From Aminobacter sp. HY435 (GTDB taxonomy: Bacteria; Pseudomonadota; Alphaproteobacteria; Rhizobiales; Rhizobiaceae), in contig NZ_JANKZL010000009.1 in NCBI RefSeq assembly GCF_027568395.1, forward strand, positions 1 through 64,000: a stretch of 64,000 nt of DNA, read 5' to 3'. A model generated the notes under the pieces. It saw nothing but the letters and a program-made list of their open reading frames with translations, was not told where the DNA came from and did not search any database. Made by a program: the position numbers and the translations under genes. This document shows, piece after piece, positions 45,981-55,056 of the stretch; the first letter of the stretch is position 1, and every line of letters begins with the position of its first letter.

Positions 45981-46949
45981 GTGACGGATCTGATCGCAGC
46001 CAACGATGCCATCGAGCGCGCACTTGCCTTGCTTCAAGCGGGCGAGGTTGTCGCCATTCCCACCGAGACCGTCTACGGCCTGGCCGGCGATGCCACCAAT
46101 GGAGCCGCGGTGGCTCGCATATTCGAGGCCAAGGGCCGGCCGCGCTTCAATCCGCTCATCGCCCATGTCGCCGATATGCGGATGGCCGAGCGCATCGGTG
46201 TCTTCGATGCCTTGTCGCGCAAACTCGCCGACGCATTCTGGCCGGGGCCACTGACACTGGTCGTGCCGCTGCGGCCGGAGTTCGGCATTCACCCGCTGGT
46301 GACGGCAGGGCTGGACACCATCGCGTTGCGCATGCCGAAAGGCTTTGGCGGTCAGCTGATCGCAAGGCTCGGCCGTCCGCTAGCAGCACCCAGCGCCAAC
46401 ACCTCGGGCAAGATCAGCTCGACCAGCGGCCAAGCCGTGGCACGCGACCTTGGCGGTCGCATCCCGCTGGTGGTCGATGGAGGCCCGACCTCGGTCGGAC
46501 TGGAATCGACGATCGTCAAGGTCGAGGATGGACGCGCGCGACTTCTGCGGCCGGGCGGCATCGCGGCGGGGGAGATCGAGGCAGTTGCCGGTTCGGCGCT
46601 GCTGCGCGGCGTCACTGCCGGTATCGAGGCGCCGGGCATGCTGGCCTCGCACTATGCGCCGGGTGCGCAAATGCGGCTAAATGCCGAAAGCATTGAGGCC
46701 GGCGAAGCCCTGCTTGGCTTTGGCAGCAAGCGCGCCGAGGGTTGGCTGCACGCGCGCGCCTATATGAACCTGTCGGAGAGCGGCAACCTGCGGGAGGCGG
46801 CAACAAATCTCTTCGCCCACCTGCAAGCGCTCGACCGCAGCGGCGCCGACCTCATCGCCGTCGAGCCGATCCCGTTCGACGAACTCGGCGAGGCAATCAA
46901 CGACAGGCTCGCCCGCGCCGCCGCCCCCCGTGACAATCCGCGCGTCTGA
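45981..46949 (+). CDS. L-threonylcarbamoyladenylate synthase (Sua5/TsaC)
   Basis: Makes threonylcarbamoyl-AMP for t6A37 tRNA modification. 322 residues with the YrdC core (AIPTETVYGLAGDATNGAAVARIFEAKGRP, FWPGPLTLVVPL, PSANTSGKISSTSG) and the C-terminal Sua5 domain (APGMLASHYAPGAQMRL). GTG 45981. The long form has the extra C-terminal domain lacking in E. coli TsaC. Adjacent to an FAD-linked oxidase gene, an arrangement common in rhizobia. Confidence 0.92.
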   Translation: MTDLIAANDAIERALALLQAGEVVAIPTETVYGLAGDATNGAAVARIFEAKGRPRFNPLIAHVADMRMAERIGVFDALSRKLADAFWPGPLTLVVPLRPEFGIHPLVTAGLDTIALRMPKGFGGQLIARLGRPLAAPSANTSGKISSTSGQAVARDLGGRIPLVVDGGPTSVGLESTIVKVEDGRARLLRPGGIAAGEIEAVAGSALLRGVTAGIEAPGMLASHYAPGAQMRLNAESIEAGEALLGFGSKRAEGWLHARAYMNLSESGNLREAATNLFAHLQALDRSGADLIAVEPIPFDELGEAINDRLARAAAPRDNPRV

Positions 46950-46964
46950 ACATAGTTTTTGCAC

Positions 46965-48395
46965 ATGAACCAGAATCTGACCGGCCTCGACCCTGCGCTT
47001 GCCGAGCGCTTCGCCGCGATCGTCGGCGAACGCTACGCGGTTCGCGAGGGCTCCGACATCGATCCCTACGTGCACGAGCCGCGCGGACTATTCACCGGCG
47101 TGGCATCGCTGGTCCTTCGGCCGGGTAGCGTAGGCGAAGTCAGCGCGATCATGCGGCTGGCGTCGGAGACCGGCACGCCCATCGTGCCTCAAGGCGGCAA
47201 CACCGGCCTCGTCGGCGGCCAGGTGCCAGACCGCTCCGGCGGCCAGGTCGTGCTGTCGCTGTCGCGCCTCAACCGTATTCGCGAGATCGACCCGGTCTCC
47301 AACAGTGTCATTGCCGAAGCCGGCGTCGTGCTTGATGTCCTGCACAAGGCGGCGGACGAGGTGGATCGGCTCTATCCGCTGTCGCTAGCCTCGCAGGGAT
47401 CGTGCCAGGTCGGCGGCAACCTGTCGTCCAACGCCGGTGGCACGGGTGTCGTCGCCTATGGCAACGCGCGCGAGCTCTGCCTCGGCGTCGAGGTCGTGCT
47501 TCCGACCGGCGAGGTCTTCGACGACCTGCGCAAGCTCAAGAAGGACAACACAGGCTATGACCTCAAGGACCTGTTCGTCGGCGCCGAAGGTACGCTTGGC
47601 GTCATCACAGCGGCGGTGCTGAAACTCTATCCCAAGCCGAAGGGCCGCGAAGTGGCTTGGGTCGGACTCGAGACAGCCGAGGCGGCGCTTTCGCTGTTCA
47701 ACACGGCGCAGGATCTCGGCGGTGGTGCGTTGACGGCCTTCGAGCTGATCGGCGCCCAGCCGATGCAGTTTGCCATGCGCCACATTCCTGATGCGCGCCC
47801 TCCGCTGCACGGCGAATGGGCGTGGCAGGTATTGATGGAGATTTCCTCCGGGCGTTCGGCCGCGGATGCGCGCACCCTCATGGAGCAGATTCTCTCGGCC
47901 GGTTTCGAGGCGGACAAGGTCGGCGACGCCGTCATTGCCGCCAGCATCACCCAGGCCAACGAGTTCTGGCGCCTGCGCGAAATGCTGCCGGAGACGCAGA
48001 AGGCCGAGGGCTCGTCGATCAAGCACGACATCTCGGTGCCGGTGGCGAGCATTCCGGTCTTCATCGAGCAGGCGGGCAGGGCGGTGGCGAGCGTCAGCCC
48101 CGACGCCCGCGTGGTCTGCTTCGGCCACATGGGCGACGGCAACCTGCACTACAACGTATCGCAGCCTGTGGGCGCGGATGCCGGGCAATTCCTCGGCCTG
48201 TACCGCAAGATGAACGACGCGGTGCATGCCGTGGTGCGCAGCTTCAACGGTTCGATCTCGGCCGAGCATGGCATCGGCCAGCTGAAACGCGATGAGCTGA
48301 TTGCAACCGCCCCTGTTGTCGCCACCGACCTGATGCGCCGCATCAAGGCGGCTTTCGACCCTGCCGGGATCATGAATCCTGGCAAGGTGATTTGA
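46965..48395 (+). CDS. FAD-binding D-2-hydroxyacid dehydrogenase (GlcD/D2HGDH family)
   Basis: 476-residue flavoprotein of the FAD-linked oxidase family: VPQGGNTGLVGGQVPD for the FAD-pyrophosphate site, SQGSCQVGGNLSSNAGGTGVV, KDNTGYDLKDLFVGAEGTLGVIT, and the C-terminal CFGHMGDGNLHYN metal/substrate site. The family oxidises D-lactate, D-2-hydroxyglutarate or glycolate. The strongest likeness is to D-2-hydroxyglutarate dehydrogenase, which removes the by-product of SerA, but D-lactate is equally possible. ATG 46965. Confidence 0.88.
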   Translation: MNQNLTGLDPALAERFAAIVGERYAVREGSDIDPYVHEPRGLFTGVASLVLRPGSVGEVSAIMRLASETGTPIVPQGGNTGLVGGQVPDRSGGQVVLSLSRLNRIREIDPVSNSVIAEAGVVLDVLHKAADEVDRLYPLSLASQGSCQVGGNLSSNAGGTGVVAYGNARELCLGVEVVLPTGEVFDDLRKLKKDNTGYDLKDLFVGAEGTLGVITAAVLKLYPKPKGREVAWVGLETAEAALSLFNTAQDLGGGALTAFELIGAQPMQFAMRHIPDARPPLHGEWAWQVLMEISSGRSAADARTLMEQILSAGFEADKVGDAVIAASITQANEFWRLREMLPETQKAEGSSIKHDISVPVASIPVFIEQAGRAVASVSPDARVVCFGHMGDGNLHYNVSQPVGADAGQFLGLYRKMNDAVHAVVRSFNGSISAEHGIGQLKRDELIATAPVVATDLMRRIKAAFDPAGIMNPGKVI

Positions 48396-48564
48396 CCCAT
48401 CTTGGTGGCATTCCGATAACCATCGCCGAGATCAGCAAAATTTAACCGACTTTTTTAAGCGGGGCGGTAAGGACCCCCCGCTAGTGTCCTTCCCAACGAG
48501 ACCGGGAAAACTGGTCCGGAGAGATCGGAAAACCGGCTCTCAGGAGATAACAGGAAGGCACGAT

Positions 48565-49131
48565 ATGAACACCGGACTGAAGCCAGTCTGGGCGGGACGC
48601 AACATGCGCCTCGACCCATTCCGCTTGCCGCAGATGGTCAGCTACGCAACCCGCGATGATCTTGGCGATGTGAACTTCACCATCGATCACCGTGGCGCGG
48701 TCATTCGCCGCCTGCTGGAACTCAGTGGCCTTCCCATCACCATCGCACTGCCGGCGCGCGCCTTTCGTGGCGTGGCGGCACGTGCCCTGGAAGATGAGAC
48801 CGGCGAGGTGACTGTTACGCTGGAACTGCTGCACAACGACCCGATGCTGTCGGTGCCGCTGCTGGTTGCCCACGACCTGGATGATGTCGCCGCCGACTGG
48901 CGCGCCTGGGCCGAGTTCTACAATCTGCCGATGCTGTTGATCGAGGCTGATGGCGTTGCCCGAACGCTCGAGGAGTCGCTGGGCGCTGCCATCAAGACCC
49001 AGCCGCCCCGGGATCGCCGCAAGGGTCGCGCGTCCCGCATGCGCCGTCCGCGATTCCTGGCGCGCCGCAAGTCCGGCAATCTCGGCGTGCGCCTCGTCAT
49101 CGACGGCGAGGAGATCATCGCCCGGGCATGA
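48565..49131 (+). CDS. DUF6101 family protein
   Basis: 188 residues, no membrane segment. Begins MNTGLKPVWAGRNMRLDPFRLPQMVSYATRDD, the opening I recall for rhizobial DUF6101 proteins, then [61 protein letters not shown] and a very basic C-terminal linker. It resembles PilZ-like or small beta-barrel proteins superficially, without supporting motifs. Function unknown; widely conserved in the group. Confidence 0.78.
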   Translation: MNTGLKPVWAGRNMRLDPFRLPQMVSYATRDDLGDVNFTIDHRGAVIRRLLELSGLPITIALPARAFRGVAARALEDETGEVTVTLELLHNDPMLSVPLLVAHDLDDVAADWRAWAEFYNLPMLLIEADGVARTLEESLGAAIKTQPPRDRRKGRASRMRRPRFLARRKSGNLGVRLVIDGEEIIARA

Positions 49132-49143
49132 TCGCCATATCGG

Positions 49144-50127
49144 TCAGATCATCGGTTTCAGCGCCACCCAGGCGCCGCCGAAGACAAGGCCCAGGAAGAT
49201 GATCCAGCCGACCTGGCCGTTCGACTTGAACAGCCTCAGGCACTGGTCTGGATCGTCGATGTCGAGCACGGCGATCTGGCGTGCCATATGGACGCCGGCC
49301 GCGGCAAGCCCGGCCAGTGCTGGCATAGGCACCTGCGCCATGGCGAAGGCCGCGGCGAACAGGATCAGCGCCCCGCTGTACAGTCCGATGAGCCAGGATT
49401 TGGTGCTTTCGCCAAAGAAGCGAGCCGTCGAGCGCACGCCGACAAGCGCGTCGTCCTCCCGGTCCTGGTGGGCGTAGATCGTGTCGTAGCCGATCACCCA
49501 CATGATCGAGCCGAAATAGAGCAGCAGGGCCGGTCCGTCGATGTCGCCGAATTCGGCCGCCCAGCCCATCAGCGCGCCCCACGAGAAGGCGAGGCCGAGC
49601 ACGAATTGCGGCCAGTTGCTGAAGCGCTTCATGAACGGATAGATGGCAACGATCGCCAGCGATGAGATGCCGAGCAGGATCGCAAAATTGTTGAACTGCA
49701 ACAGCACGACAAGTCCGGCGAGCGCCTGCAGGACCAGGAAAACCCAGGCCTGGCGGCGACTGACCTGGCCCGCAGGCAGGGGCCGCGACCGCGTACGCTC
49801 GACCTGTGCGTCGATGTCTTCGTCGACGATGTCGTTGTAGGTGCAGCCGGCGCCGCGCATGGCGATGGCGCCGATCAGGAACAACAACAGATACCAGGGC
49901 GAGGGCAGCAGCGACATCAGGCTGTCTTCGGGTCGGGCAAAGGCGCTCGCCGCCATCGCCACCGACCACCAGCATGGCCACAGCAGCAGCACCCAGCCGA
50001 TCGGTCGGTCCCAGCGTGCAAGCTGGGCGTAGGGCCACAGGCCGCGCGGCAGGACGCGGTAAACCCAGTGCCCGCTCGGCGCGTCGGCGACCCGGCCCTG
50101 GCCGGCTTTTGACTGAATTGTTTCCAT
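49144..50127 (-). CDS. ubiA: 4-hydroxybenzoate polyprenyltransferase
   Basis: Attaches the polyprenyl chain to 4-hydroxybenzoate in ubiquinone synthesis. 327 residues and about eight membrane segments; Asp-rich motifs GAGCTYNDIVDEDIDAQVERTRSRPL and GYDTIYAHQDREDDALVG are both present, plus YPFMKR. ATG 50127. Chain precursor would come from the polyprenyl synthase at 37497. Convergent with the DUF6101 gene; 13 bases separate the stops. Confidence 0.92.
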   Translation of the reverse strand: METIQSKAGQGRVADAPSGHWVYRVLPRGLWPYAQLARWDRPIGWVLLLWPCWWSVAMAASAFARPEDSLMSLLPSPWYLLLFLIGAIAMRGAGCTYNDIVDEDIDAQVERTRSRPLPAGQVSRRQAWVFLVLQALAGLVVLLQFNNFAILLGISSLAIVAIYPFMKRFSNWPQFVLGLAFSWGALMGWAAEFGDIDGPALLLYFGSIMWVIGYDTIYAHQDREDDALVGVRSTARFFGESTKSWLIGLYSGALILFAAAFAMAQVPMPALAGLAAAGVHMARQIAVLDIDDPDQCLRLFKSNGQVGWIIFLGLVFGGAWVALKPMI

Positions 50128-50334
50128 CGCCGTTGAGTGACAGGCGCCCCAGGCGTCGTCAAGTCGGGAGACCTTGATGATGGAAATCTGTCGCGCCGCA
50201 TCGCGCTTACCCAACCGGCTGGTCTATCGGTGAACGCGCCCGATCGGTGGATGCGGGCGCGTTCTTTCCTTGACCTTGCCGCTTGTGGCCACTAGCGGGT
50301 GCATCACATCCAGCATCGGCAAGAGGTCAAGCGC

Positions 50335-51609
50335 ATGAATGTTCTCCTCATCGGCTCTGGTGGCCGCGAACACGCACTCGCCTGGAAGCTGGCGGCCTCG
50401 CCGATGCTGACCAGGCTTTACGCCGCGCCCGGCAATCCCGGTGTTGCGCAGGAAGCCGAGCTGGTGTCGCTTGATATCGCCGATCATGCCGCCGTCGCCG
50501 CCTTCTGCAAGGACAAGGCGATCGATCTCGTGGTCGTCGGTCCCGAGGGACCGCTGGTCGCCGGCATCGGCAACGATCTGCGCCAGGCCGGCATCCGCGT
50601 CTTCGGCCCGTCCAGGGTCGCGGCGCAGCTAGAGGGCTCCAAGGGCTTCACCAAGGACCTGTGCGCCCGCTACGGCATTCCAACCGCCGCCTATGGCCGC
50701 TTCGACACGGCCGCCGCCGCCCGCGCCTATGTCGAGAAGATGGGTGCACCGATCGTCATCAAGGCTGACGGCCTCGCCGCCGGCAAGGGCGTGACGGTGG
50801 CGATGACGCTCGGCGAGGCACTGGAAGCGGTCGACGCCTGCTTCGAAGGCGCTTTCGGCGGTGCCGGCGCTTCGGTGGTGGTCGAGGAATTCATGACCGG
50901 CGAGGAGGCCAGCTTCTTCTGCCTCTGCGACGGCAAGACGGCGCTGCCGTTCGGCACAGCGCAGGATCACAAGCGCGTCGGCGACGGCGACGTCGGCCCC
51001 AACACTGGCGGCATGGGCGCCTATTCGCCAGCGCCTGTCATGACGCCGGAACTGATCGCGCAGACGATGCGCGAGATAGTCGAGCCGACGATGCACGGCA
51101 TGGCCGAGATGGGCGCGCCGTTTTCCGGCGTGCTGTTCGCCGGCCTGATGCTGACCGACAAGGGGCCGAGGCTGATCGAATACAACACGCGCTTCGGCGA
51201 CCCCGAATGCCAGGTGCTGATGATGCGGCTGAAGGAGGACCTTTTGGTCCTGCTCAATGCCGCCGCCGACGGACAGCTTGGCCATGTTTCGGCGCGTTGG
51301 CGCGACGAGGCGGCGCTGACCGCGGTGATGGCGGCCAAGGGCTATCCCGGCACGCCGGAAAAGGGTTCGGTGATCGAAGGCATCGACAAGGCAGAGGCTT
51401 CCGGCGCCAAGGTCTTCCATGCCGGCACGGCCCTCGTGGATGGCAAGATCGTTGCGAATGGCGGTCGCGTGCTCAACGTGACGGCGACCGGAAAGAGTGT
51501 CAGCGAGGCGCAGGCGGGGGCCTATGCGGCCGTCGACCTCATCGATTGGCCGGAAGGGTTTTGCCGCCGCGACATCGGCTGGCGCGCCGTCGAGCGCGAG
51601 CAGGCCTAA
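50335..51609 (+). CDS. purD: Phosphoribosylamine--glycine ligase
   Basis: ATP-grasp enzyme of purine synthesis, making GAR. 424 residues: [33 protein letters not shown], the ATP-grasp lobe [17 protein letters not shown] and [12 protein letters not shown], and [18 protein letters not shown] lies about nine bases before ATG 50335. Near guaA in function though 40 kb away. Ends two bases before the GH25 gene on the opposite strand. Confidence 0.95.
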   Translation: MNVLLIGSGGREHALAWKLAASPMLTRLYAAPGNPGVAQEAELVSLDIADHAAVAAFCKDKAIDLVVVGPEGPLVAGIGNDLRQAGIRVFGPSRVAAQLEGSKGFTKDLCARYGIPTAAYGRFDTAAAARAYVEKMGAPIVIKADGLAAGKGVTVAMTLGEALEAVDACFEGAFGGAGASVVVEEFMTGEEASFFCLCDGKTALPFGTAQDHKRVGDGDVGPNTGGMGAYSPAPVMTPELIAQTMREIVEPTMHGMAEMGAPFSGVLFAGLMLTDKGPRLIEYNTRFGDPECQVLMMRLKEDLLVLLNAAADGQLGHVSARWRDEAALTAVMAAKGYPGTPEKGSVIEGIDKAEASGAKVFHAGTALVDGKIVANGGRVLNVTATGKSVSEAQAGAYAAVDLIDWPEGFCRRDIGWRAVEREQA

Positions 51610-51611
51610 AT

Positions 51612-52811
51612 CTAGCGCTCGGCGCGGTCCAGTTCGGTCGAAGCAGTCGCCACCGGATCGAGTTCCGCCCGGCGCCCCGCGCTTTTCCGTTCGTCGAGTT
51701 TTGCCGCGACATATTCCGCCATGCCATGGGCGTAGCGGCCGGGAGACGGCTCTATGGCCGGCACCGTGCCGAGGACGGCTTTCCTCCAGCTCGATTTCAG
51801 CGCCTCGGCGAGCAGGTCGAGGCGTACCGGGTAGGCGACCGACGCGTATTTGATGCGACTTTCGCCCTTGAGGCCAGCGTCGCGCGCAATGGGAACCGGC
51901 ACCGAGGCGATGAACTGGTCGGTCGCCTCAAGCAATTCCCCGAACGGCCACGCCTTGCGCAGGCTTTGCGCATCCATCGGCGCGACATTGACGTCGATGT
52001 CGTTGGACGTTCCGGCTACGCGGTAGGGGCAGCGGCGTGCGCCGCAATTGGCCTGGGCCGAGAATTGCCACAATGCGTAGCGCTGCCAGTTTCCTTTCGG
52101 AAAATGCATGCCGATCTCGGGCTTGTAGCGGGCGTACCACAGCGGCATCCGCGACAGCAGGCGGTAGCGATAACGACTGTCGGCGATGTGCTTGGCCGTG
52201 ACGCCGTTGGTGTAGAGAATCGGGTAGCGGCCGGTGCGCAGGAAGATGTGCCGGACGAAAATCTCGGCGTCTTCCAGCGACATCCACTTTTCGGGGTCGT
52301 TCTCCTCGATATCCAGCGCCATCAGGTCGTCGGGACCGGGCTCGGCGAATTCCAGGAAGTTCTCCGCCTGCTCGATCGGGTTGCCTGGCCGAGCGAGGTG
52401 ATAGGCGCCCCATTCGAGGCCGAGCGCCTTGGCGACGACCTTTCGCGTGTGGAACAGCTCGCGCGCTACGGCGTGGCGTTTCCACAGCGCCTTGCACAGC
52501 CTGTAGGCGGTTTCGTCGCCGGAACAGGAATAGGCGGGCGGCAGTCCATCGGAGGCCTTGTTGATGAAGCCGACGATCCGCTTGTCACCGGCAAGCTTTT
52601 GCCAGTCGATGGAGTTGTATTCATAGGCGTCGATGACCAGCGCCCGGTCGGCCTTTTTCCAGGGTTCGGAGAAATCGGAGGCGATGGCGGGCGCGGGGAA
52701 TTGCATGGCGCACGCTCCGGCGAGCGCAGCGAGCGCGAGGCTACGAAGCTTTGAAGTCAATCCCCTCAAACGACGATCCCCAGTGACCGGTTGCCGATCG
52801 TGGACCGCCAT
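51612..52811 (-). CDS. Secreted GH25 lysozyme (N,O-diacetylmuramidase)
   Basis: 399 residues. A hydrophobic segment in LRSLALAALAGACAMQFPAPAIA serves as signal peptide behind a 20-residue basic leader; the GH25 barrel follows: ALVIDAYEYNSIDWQKL, GAYHLARPGNPIEQAENFLEF, MALDIEENDPEKWMSLEDAEIF with the Asp/Glu catalytic pair, YPILYTNG, and LWQFSAQ. It cuts muramic acid beta-1,4 bonds in peptidoglycan. A 100-residue C-terminal part with no recognised domain could anchor or target it. ATG 52811 is chosen without ribosome-site support. Confidence 0.87.
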   Translation of the reverse strand: MAVHDRQPVTGDRRLRGLTSKLRSLALAALAGACAMQFPAPAIASDFSEPWKKADRALVIDAYEYNSIDWQKLAGDKRIVGFINKASDGLPPAYSCSGDETAYRLCKALWKRHAVARELFHTRKVVAKALGLEWGAYHLARPGNPIEQAENFLEFAEPGPDDLMALDIEENDPEKWMSLEDAEIFVRHIFLRTGRYPILYTNGVTAKHIADSRYRYRLLSRMPLWYARYKPEIGMHFPKGNWQRYALWQFSAQANCGARRCPYRVAGTSNDIDVNVAPMDAQSLRKAWPFGELLEATDQFIASVPVPIARDAGLKGESRIKYASVAYPVRLDLLAEALKSSWRKAVLGTVPAIEPSPGRYAHGMAEYVAAKLDERKSAGRRAELDPVATASTELDRAER

Positions 52812-53256
52812 GGTTAAGGAAATGCTTCCGTGGCTCCACCGCCCCTAGGTTGAAAATATCGGCAGTGGTGACGCATGGCCCATCATTCGAGCGGATCGGC
52901 AGCCGGTTCACTCGGCCTCCGCCGCATGCGAAACTGGCCGAACGAACATTCCGGCGAACAAAAGATGCCACGAATCGCAAACGAGGCGGCGTGGATTTTC
53001 GATCCTGCCCCATGGGACCGGAAGCCTTCGAAACGTTAGCGCAGGCCGCACTCGATGCAGCAACAGGCGCCGGGGCGGGCGACCATCGATAATCATCTCG
53101 ATTTTCCCTTCTGGCAATCTCCGACTTTGGTGCAAAGCGCCGCCTAAAAGTTGACGTTTACGTAAAAAGCTACTTCCCCTCGTTGGGGTAAGATGGCTAG
53201 TGTGGCGGACAGGCGGCGAGACAGTGCCGCGATGCCCATCAGCAGGAGGAAGCGTC
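52812..53256. other. Intergenic region of 445 bases with a LiuR-like operator
   Basis: Divergent promoter region. The only marked element is the palindrome at 53151-53166. Open frames of up to 90 codons (for example 52850-53092) have no start signal, export signal or family resemblance. A stretch of CG-rich sequence in the middle has no hairpin ending in T. An RNA gene cannot be excluded. Confidence 0.4.
53151..53166. promoter_or_regulatory. LiuR-like palindrome TTGACGTTTACGTAAA
   Basis: Symmetric ACGT-TT-ACGT core in TTGACGTTTACGTAAA, 90 bases before the acyl-CoA dehydrogenase start. It agrees with the pattern TT(g/t)ACGTnnACGT(a/c)AA that I recall for MerR-family LiuR, which controls leucine/isovalerate and related acyl-CoA catabolism in proteobacteria. 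The regulator gene is not in the window. Confidence 0.5.
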
Positions 53257-55035
53257 ATGTACCGCGCCCCGGTGGAAGAGATTGCCTTTGCGCTCAAGCA
53301 TGTGGCTGGCCTCAATAGGGCTTTGGAGGTCGGCGTGTTTGGCGACCTCGGCGAAGATCTCGTCGACGCCATCCTGGCCGAAGCCGGCCGGTTCGCTTCC
53401 GAGGAGGTCGCGCCGCTCTATGTTGTCGGCGACCAAAAGGGCGCGCGGCTCAAAGAGGGAGCGGTGACCATGCCACCAGGCTGGAAGGCGCTCTACAAGC
53501 ATTGGACCGAAGGCGGCTGGAACAGCCTCAATGGCCCCGAGGAGTTTGGCGGGCAGGGCCTGCCAACCATGCTGGGCGTCGCTTCGCTTGAAATGTGGAA
53601 TTCGGCTTCGATGGCCTTCGGCATTGGTCCGACGCTGTCGATGGGCGCGGTCGAGGCGCTCGAGAAGCACGCCTCCAGGGAGCTGAAGGCCGCTTATCTC
53701 GCCAAGCTCGTTTCCGGCGAATGGATGGGCACGATGAACCTGACCGAGCCACAGGCCGGTTCGGATCTTGCGGCCCTCCGCGCACGCGCCGAACGCGCTG
53801 GCGACGGCACCTATCGCATCTTCGGCCAGAAGATCTTCATCACCTACGGCGAGCACGACCTCACCGACAACATCGTCCACTTGGTCCTGGCCCGTCTGCC
53901 CGACGCGCCCGCCGGAACGCGCGGCATCTCGCTGTTTCTGGTGCCCAAGTTCCTGCTGAACGAGGACGGCACGCCGGGGGCGCGCAACGACGTGTTCTGC
54001 GCAGGCTTGGAGGAAAAGCTTGGCATCCATGCCTCGCCGACCTGCACCATGATCTACGGCGACGGTTTCGCTAGGGATCGCGAGCCTGGCGCCATCGGCT
54101 GGCTGATCGGTGAGGAAAATCGCGGTCTCGCCTGCATGTTCACGATGATGAACAATGCGCGGCTGCTGGTTGGCATACAGGGCGTAGCCGTTGCCGAGGC
54201 CGCGTTCCAGAAGGCGCTGGCCTATGCCAACGACCGCCGCCAGGGACGGGCTTCGTCCTACAAGGGCGAGGGCATGGCCCCGATCGTCCACCACCCCGAC
54301 GTTCAGCGCAATCTCCTGACCATGAAGGCGTTGACCCAGACCGCGCGCGCCATCGCCTATTCCTGCGCCCATGCGCTCGACATGGCGCGCGTGACCGAGG
54401 GCGATGAAAAGGCCAATTGGCAGGATCGCGCGAACCTCTTGACCCCGATCGCCAAGGCCTTTTCGACCGATGTAGGCGTCGACGTCGCCTCGCTTGGCGT
54501 GCAGATCCATGGCGGTATGGGCTTCATCGAGGAGACGGGTGCGGCTCGGTTGCTGCGCGACGCGCGCATCGCCCCGATCTACGAAGGCACCAACGGCATC
54601 CAGGCAATCGATCTGGTCGTGCGCAAGCTGCCGCTCGGCAATGGCGATCATGTCTTCAGCTACATCGGCGAACTCGATGCCGTCGCCAATGCGGTTGCAG
54701 CCCTCAACAGCGAAGACTACGGCCGCACGGCAATCTGCCTCGAACAGGCGCTCGACGATTTGCAGCAGACGACCCGCTTCCTGCAGAAGCTGCTCGGCGA
54801 CGGCCGAACGGACGATGCCCTTGCCGGGGCCACGCCCTATCTCAGGCTGTTCGCGCTGGCCGCTGGCGGCAGTTACCTGGCGCGGGCGGCATTGGCTGAC
54901 GGCGACGCCGGGCGCATCGCGCTGTGCCGGTTCTTTGCCGAGAACCTGCTTGGCGAGACGGGTGCGCTGAAGGATCGTGTCACGGCGGGCGCGGAGAGCC
55001 TCGCCATCGCGGGCAAGACGCTGATTTCGGCTTGA
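53257..55035 (+). CDS. Acyl-CoA dehydrogenase with C-terminal extension (DmdC-like)
   Basis: 592-residue FAD enzyme making the alpha,beta-double bond of an acyl-CoA. MYRAPVEEIAFALKHVAGL is the N-terminus of the ACAD family whose members include the methylmercaptopropionyl-CoA dehydrogenase DmdC. GTMNLTEPQAGSDLAALRARA, MGFIEETGAARLLRDARI and the catalytic Glu443 in YEGTNGIQ are visible, and a C-terminal acyl-CoA dehydrogenase-associated domain follows. AGGAGG precedes ATG 53257. The crotonase gene follows 21 bases after the stop, forming a beta-oxidation-type pair. Confidence 0.88.
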   Translation: MYRAPVEEIAFALKHVAGLNRALEVGVFGDLGEDLVDAILAEAGRFASEEVAPLYVVGDQKGARLKEGAVTMPPGWKALYKHWTEGGWNSLNGPEEFGGQGLPTMLGVASLEMWNSASMAFGIGPTLSMGAVEALEKHASRELKAAYLAKLVSGEWMGTMNLTEPQAGSDLAALRARAERAGDGTYRIFGQKIFITYGEHDLTDNIVHLVLARLPDAPAGTRGISLFLVPKFLLNEDGTPGARNDVFCAGLEEKLGIHASPTCTMIYGDGFARDREPGAIGWLIGEENRGLACMFTMMNNARLLVGIQGVAVAEAAFQKALAYANDRRQGRASSYKGEGMAPIVHHPDVQRNLLTMKALTQTARAIAYSCAHALDMARVTEGDEKANWQDRANLLTPIAKAFSTDVGVDVASLGVQIHGGMGFIEETGAARLLRDARIAPIYEGTNGIQAIDLVVRKLPLGNGDHVFSYIGELDAVANAVAALNSEDYGRTAICLEQALDDLQQTTRFLQKLLGDGRTDDALAGATPYLRLFALAAGGSYLARAALADGDAGRIALCRFFAENLLGETGALKDRVTAGAESLAIAGKTLISA

Positions 55036-55056
55036 ATTAGGGACGAGGGACCTTCA

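Noticed and set aside
48458-48482. Hairpin AGCGGGG ... CCCCGCT after the FAD-linked dehydrogenase as a terminator
   Set aside because: The T-run precedes rather than follows the stem and the loop is 11 bases, so an intrinsic terminator is unlikely.
52850-53092. 80-codon plus-strand frame in the 445-base gap
   Set aside because: No ribosome site, export signal or recognised family; its end loosely recalls a PmbA/TldD N-terminus but stops immediately, so the likeness is too weak.
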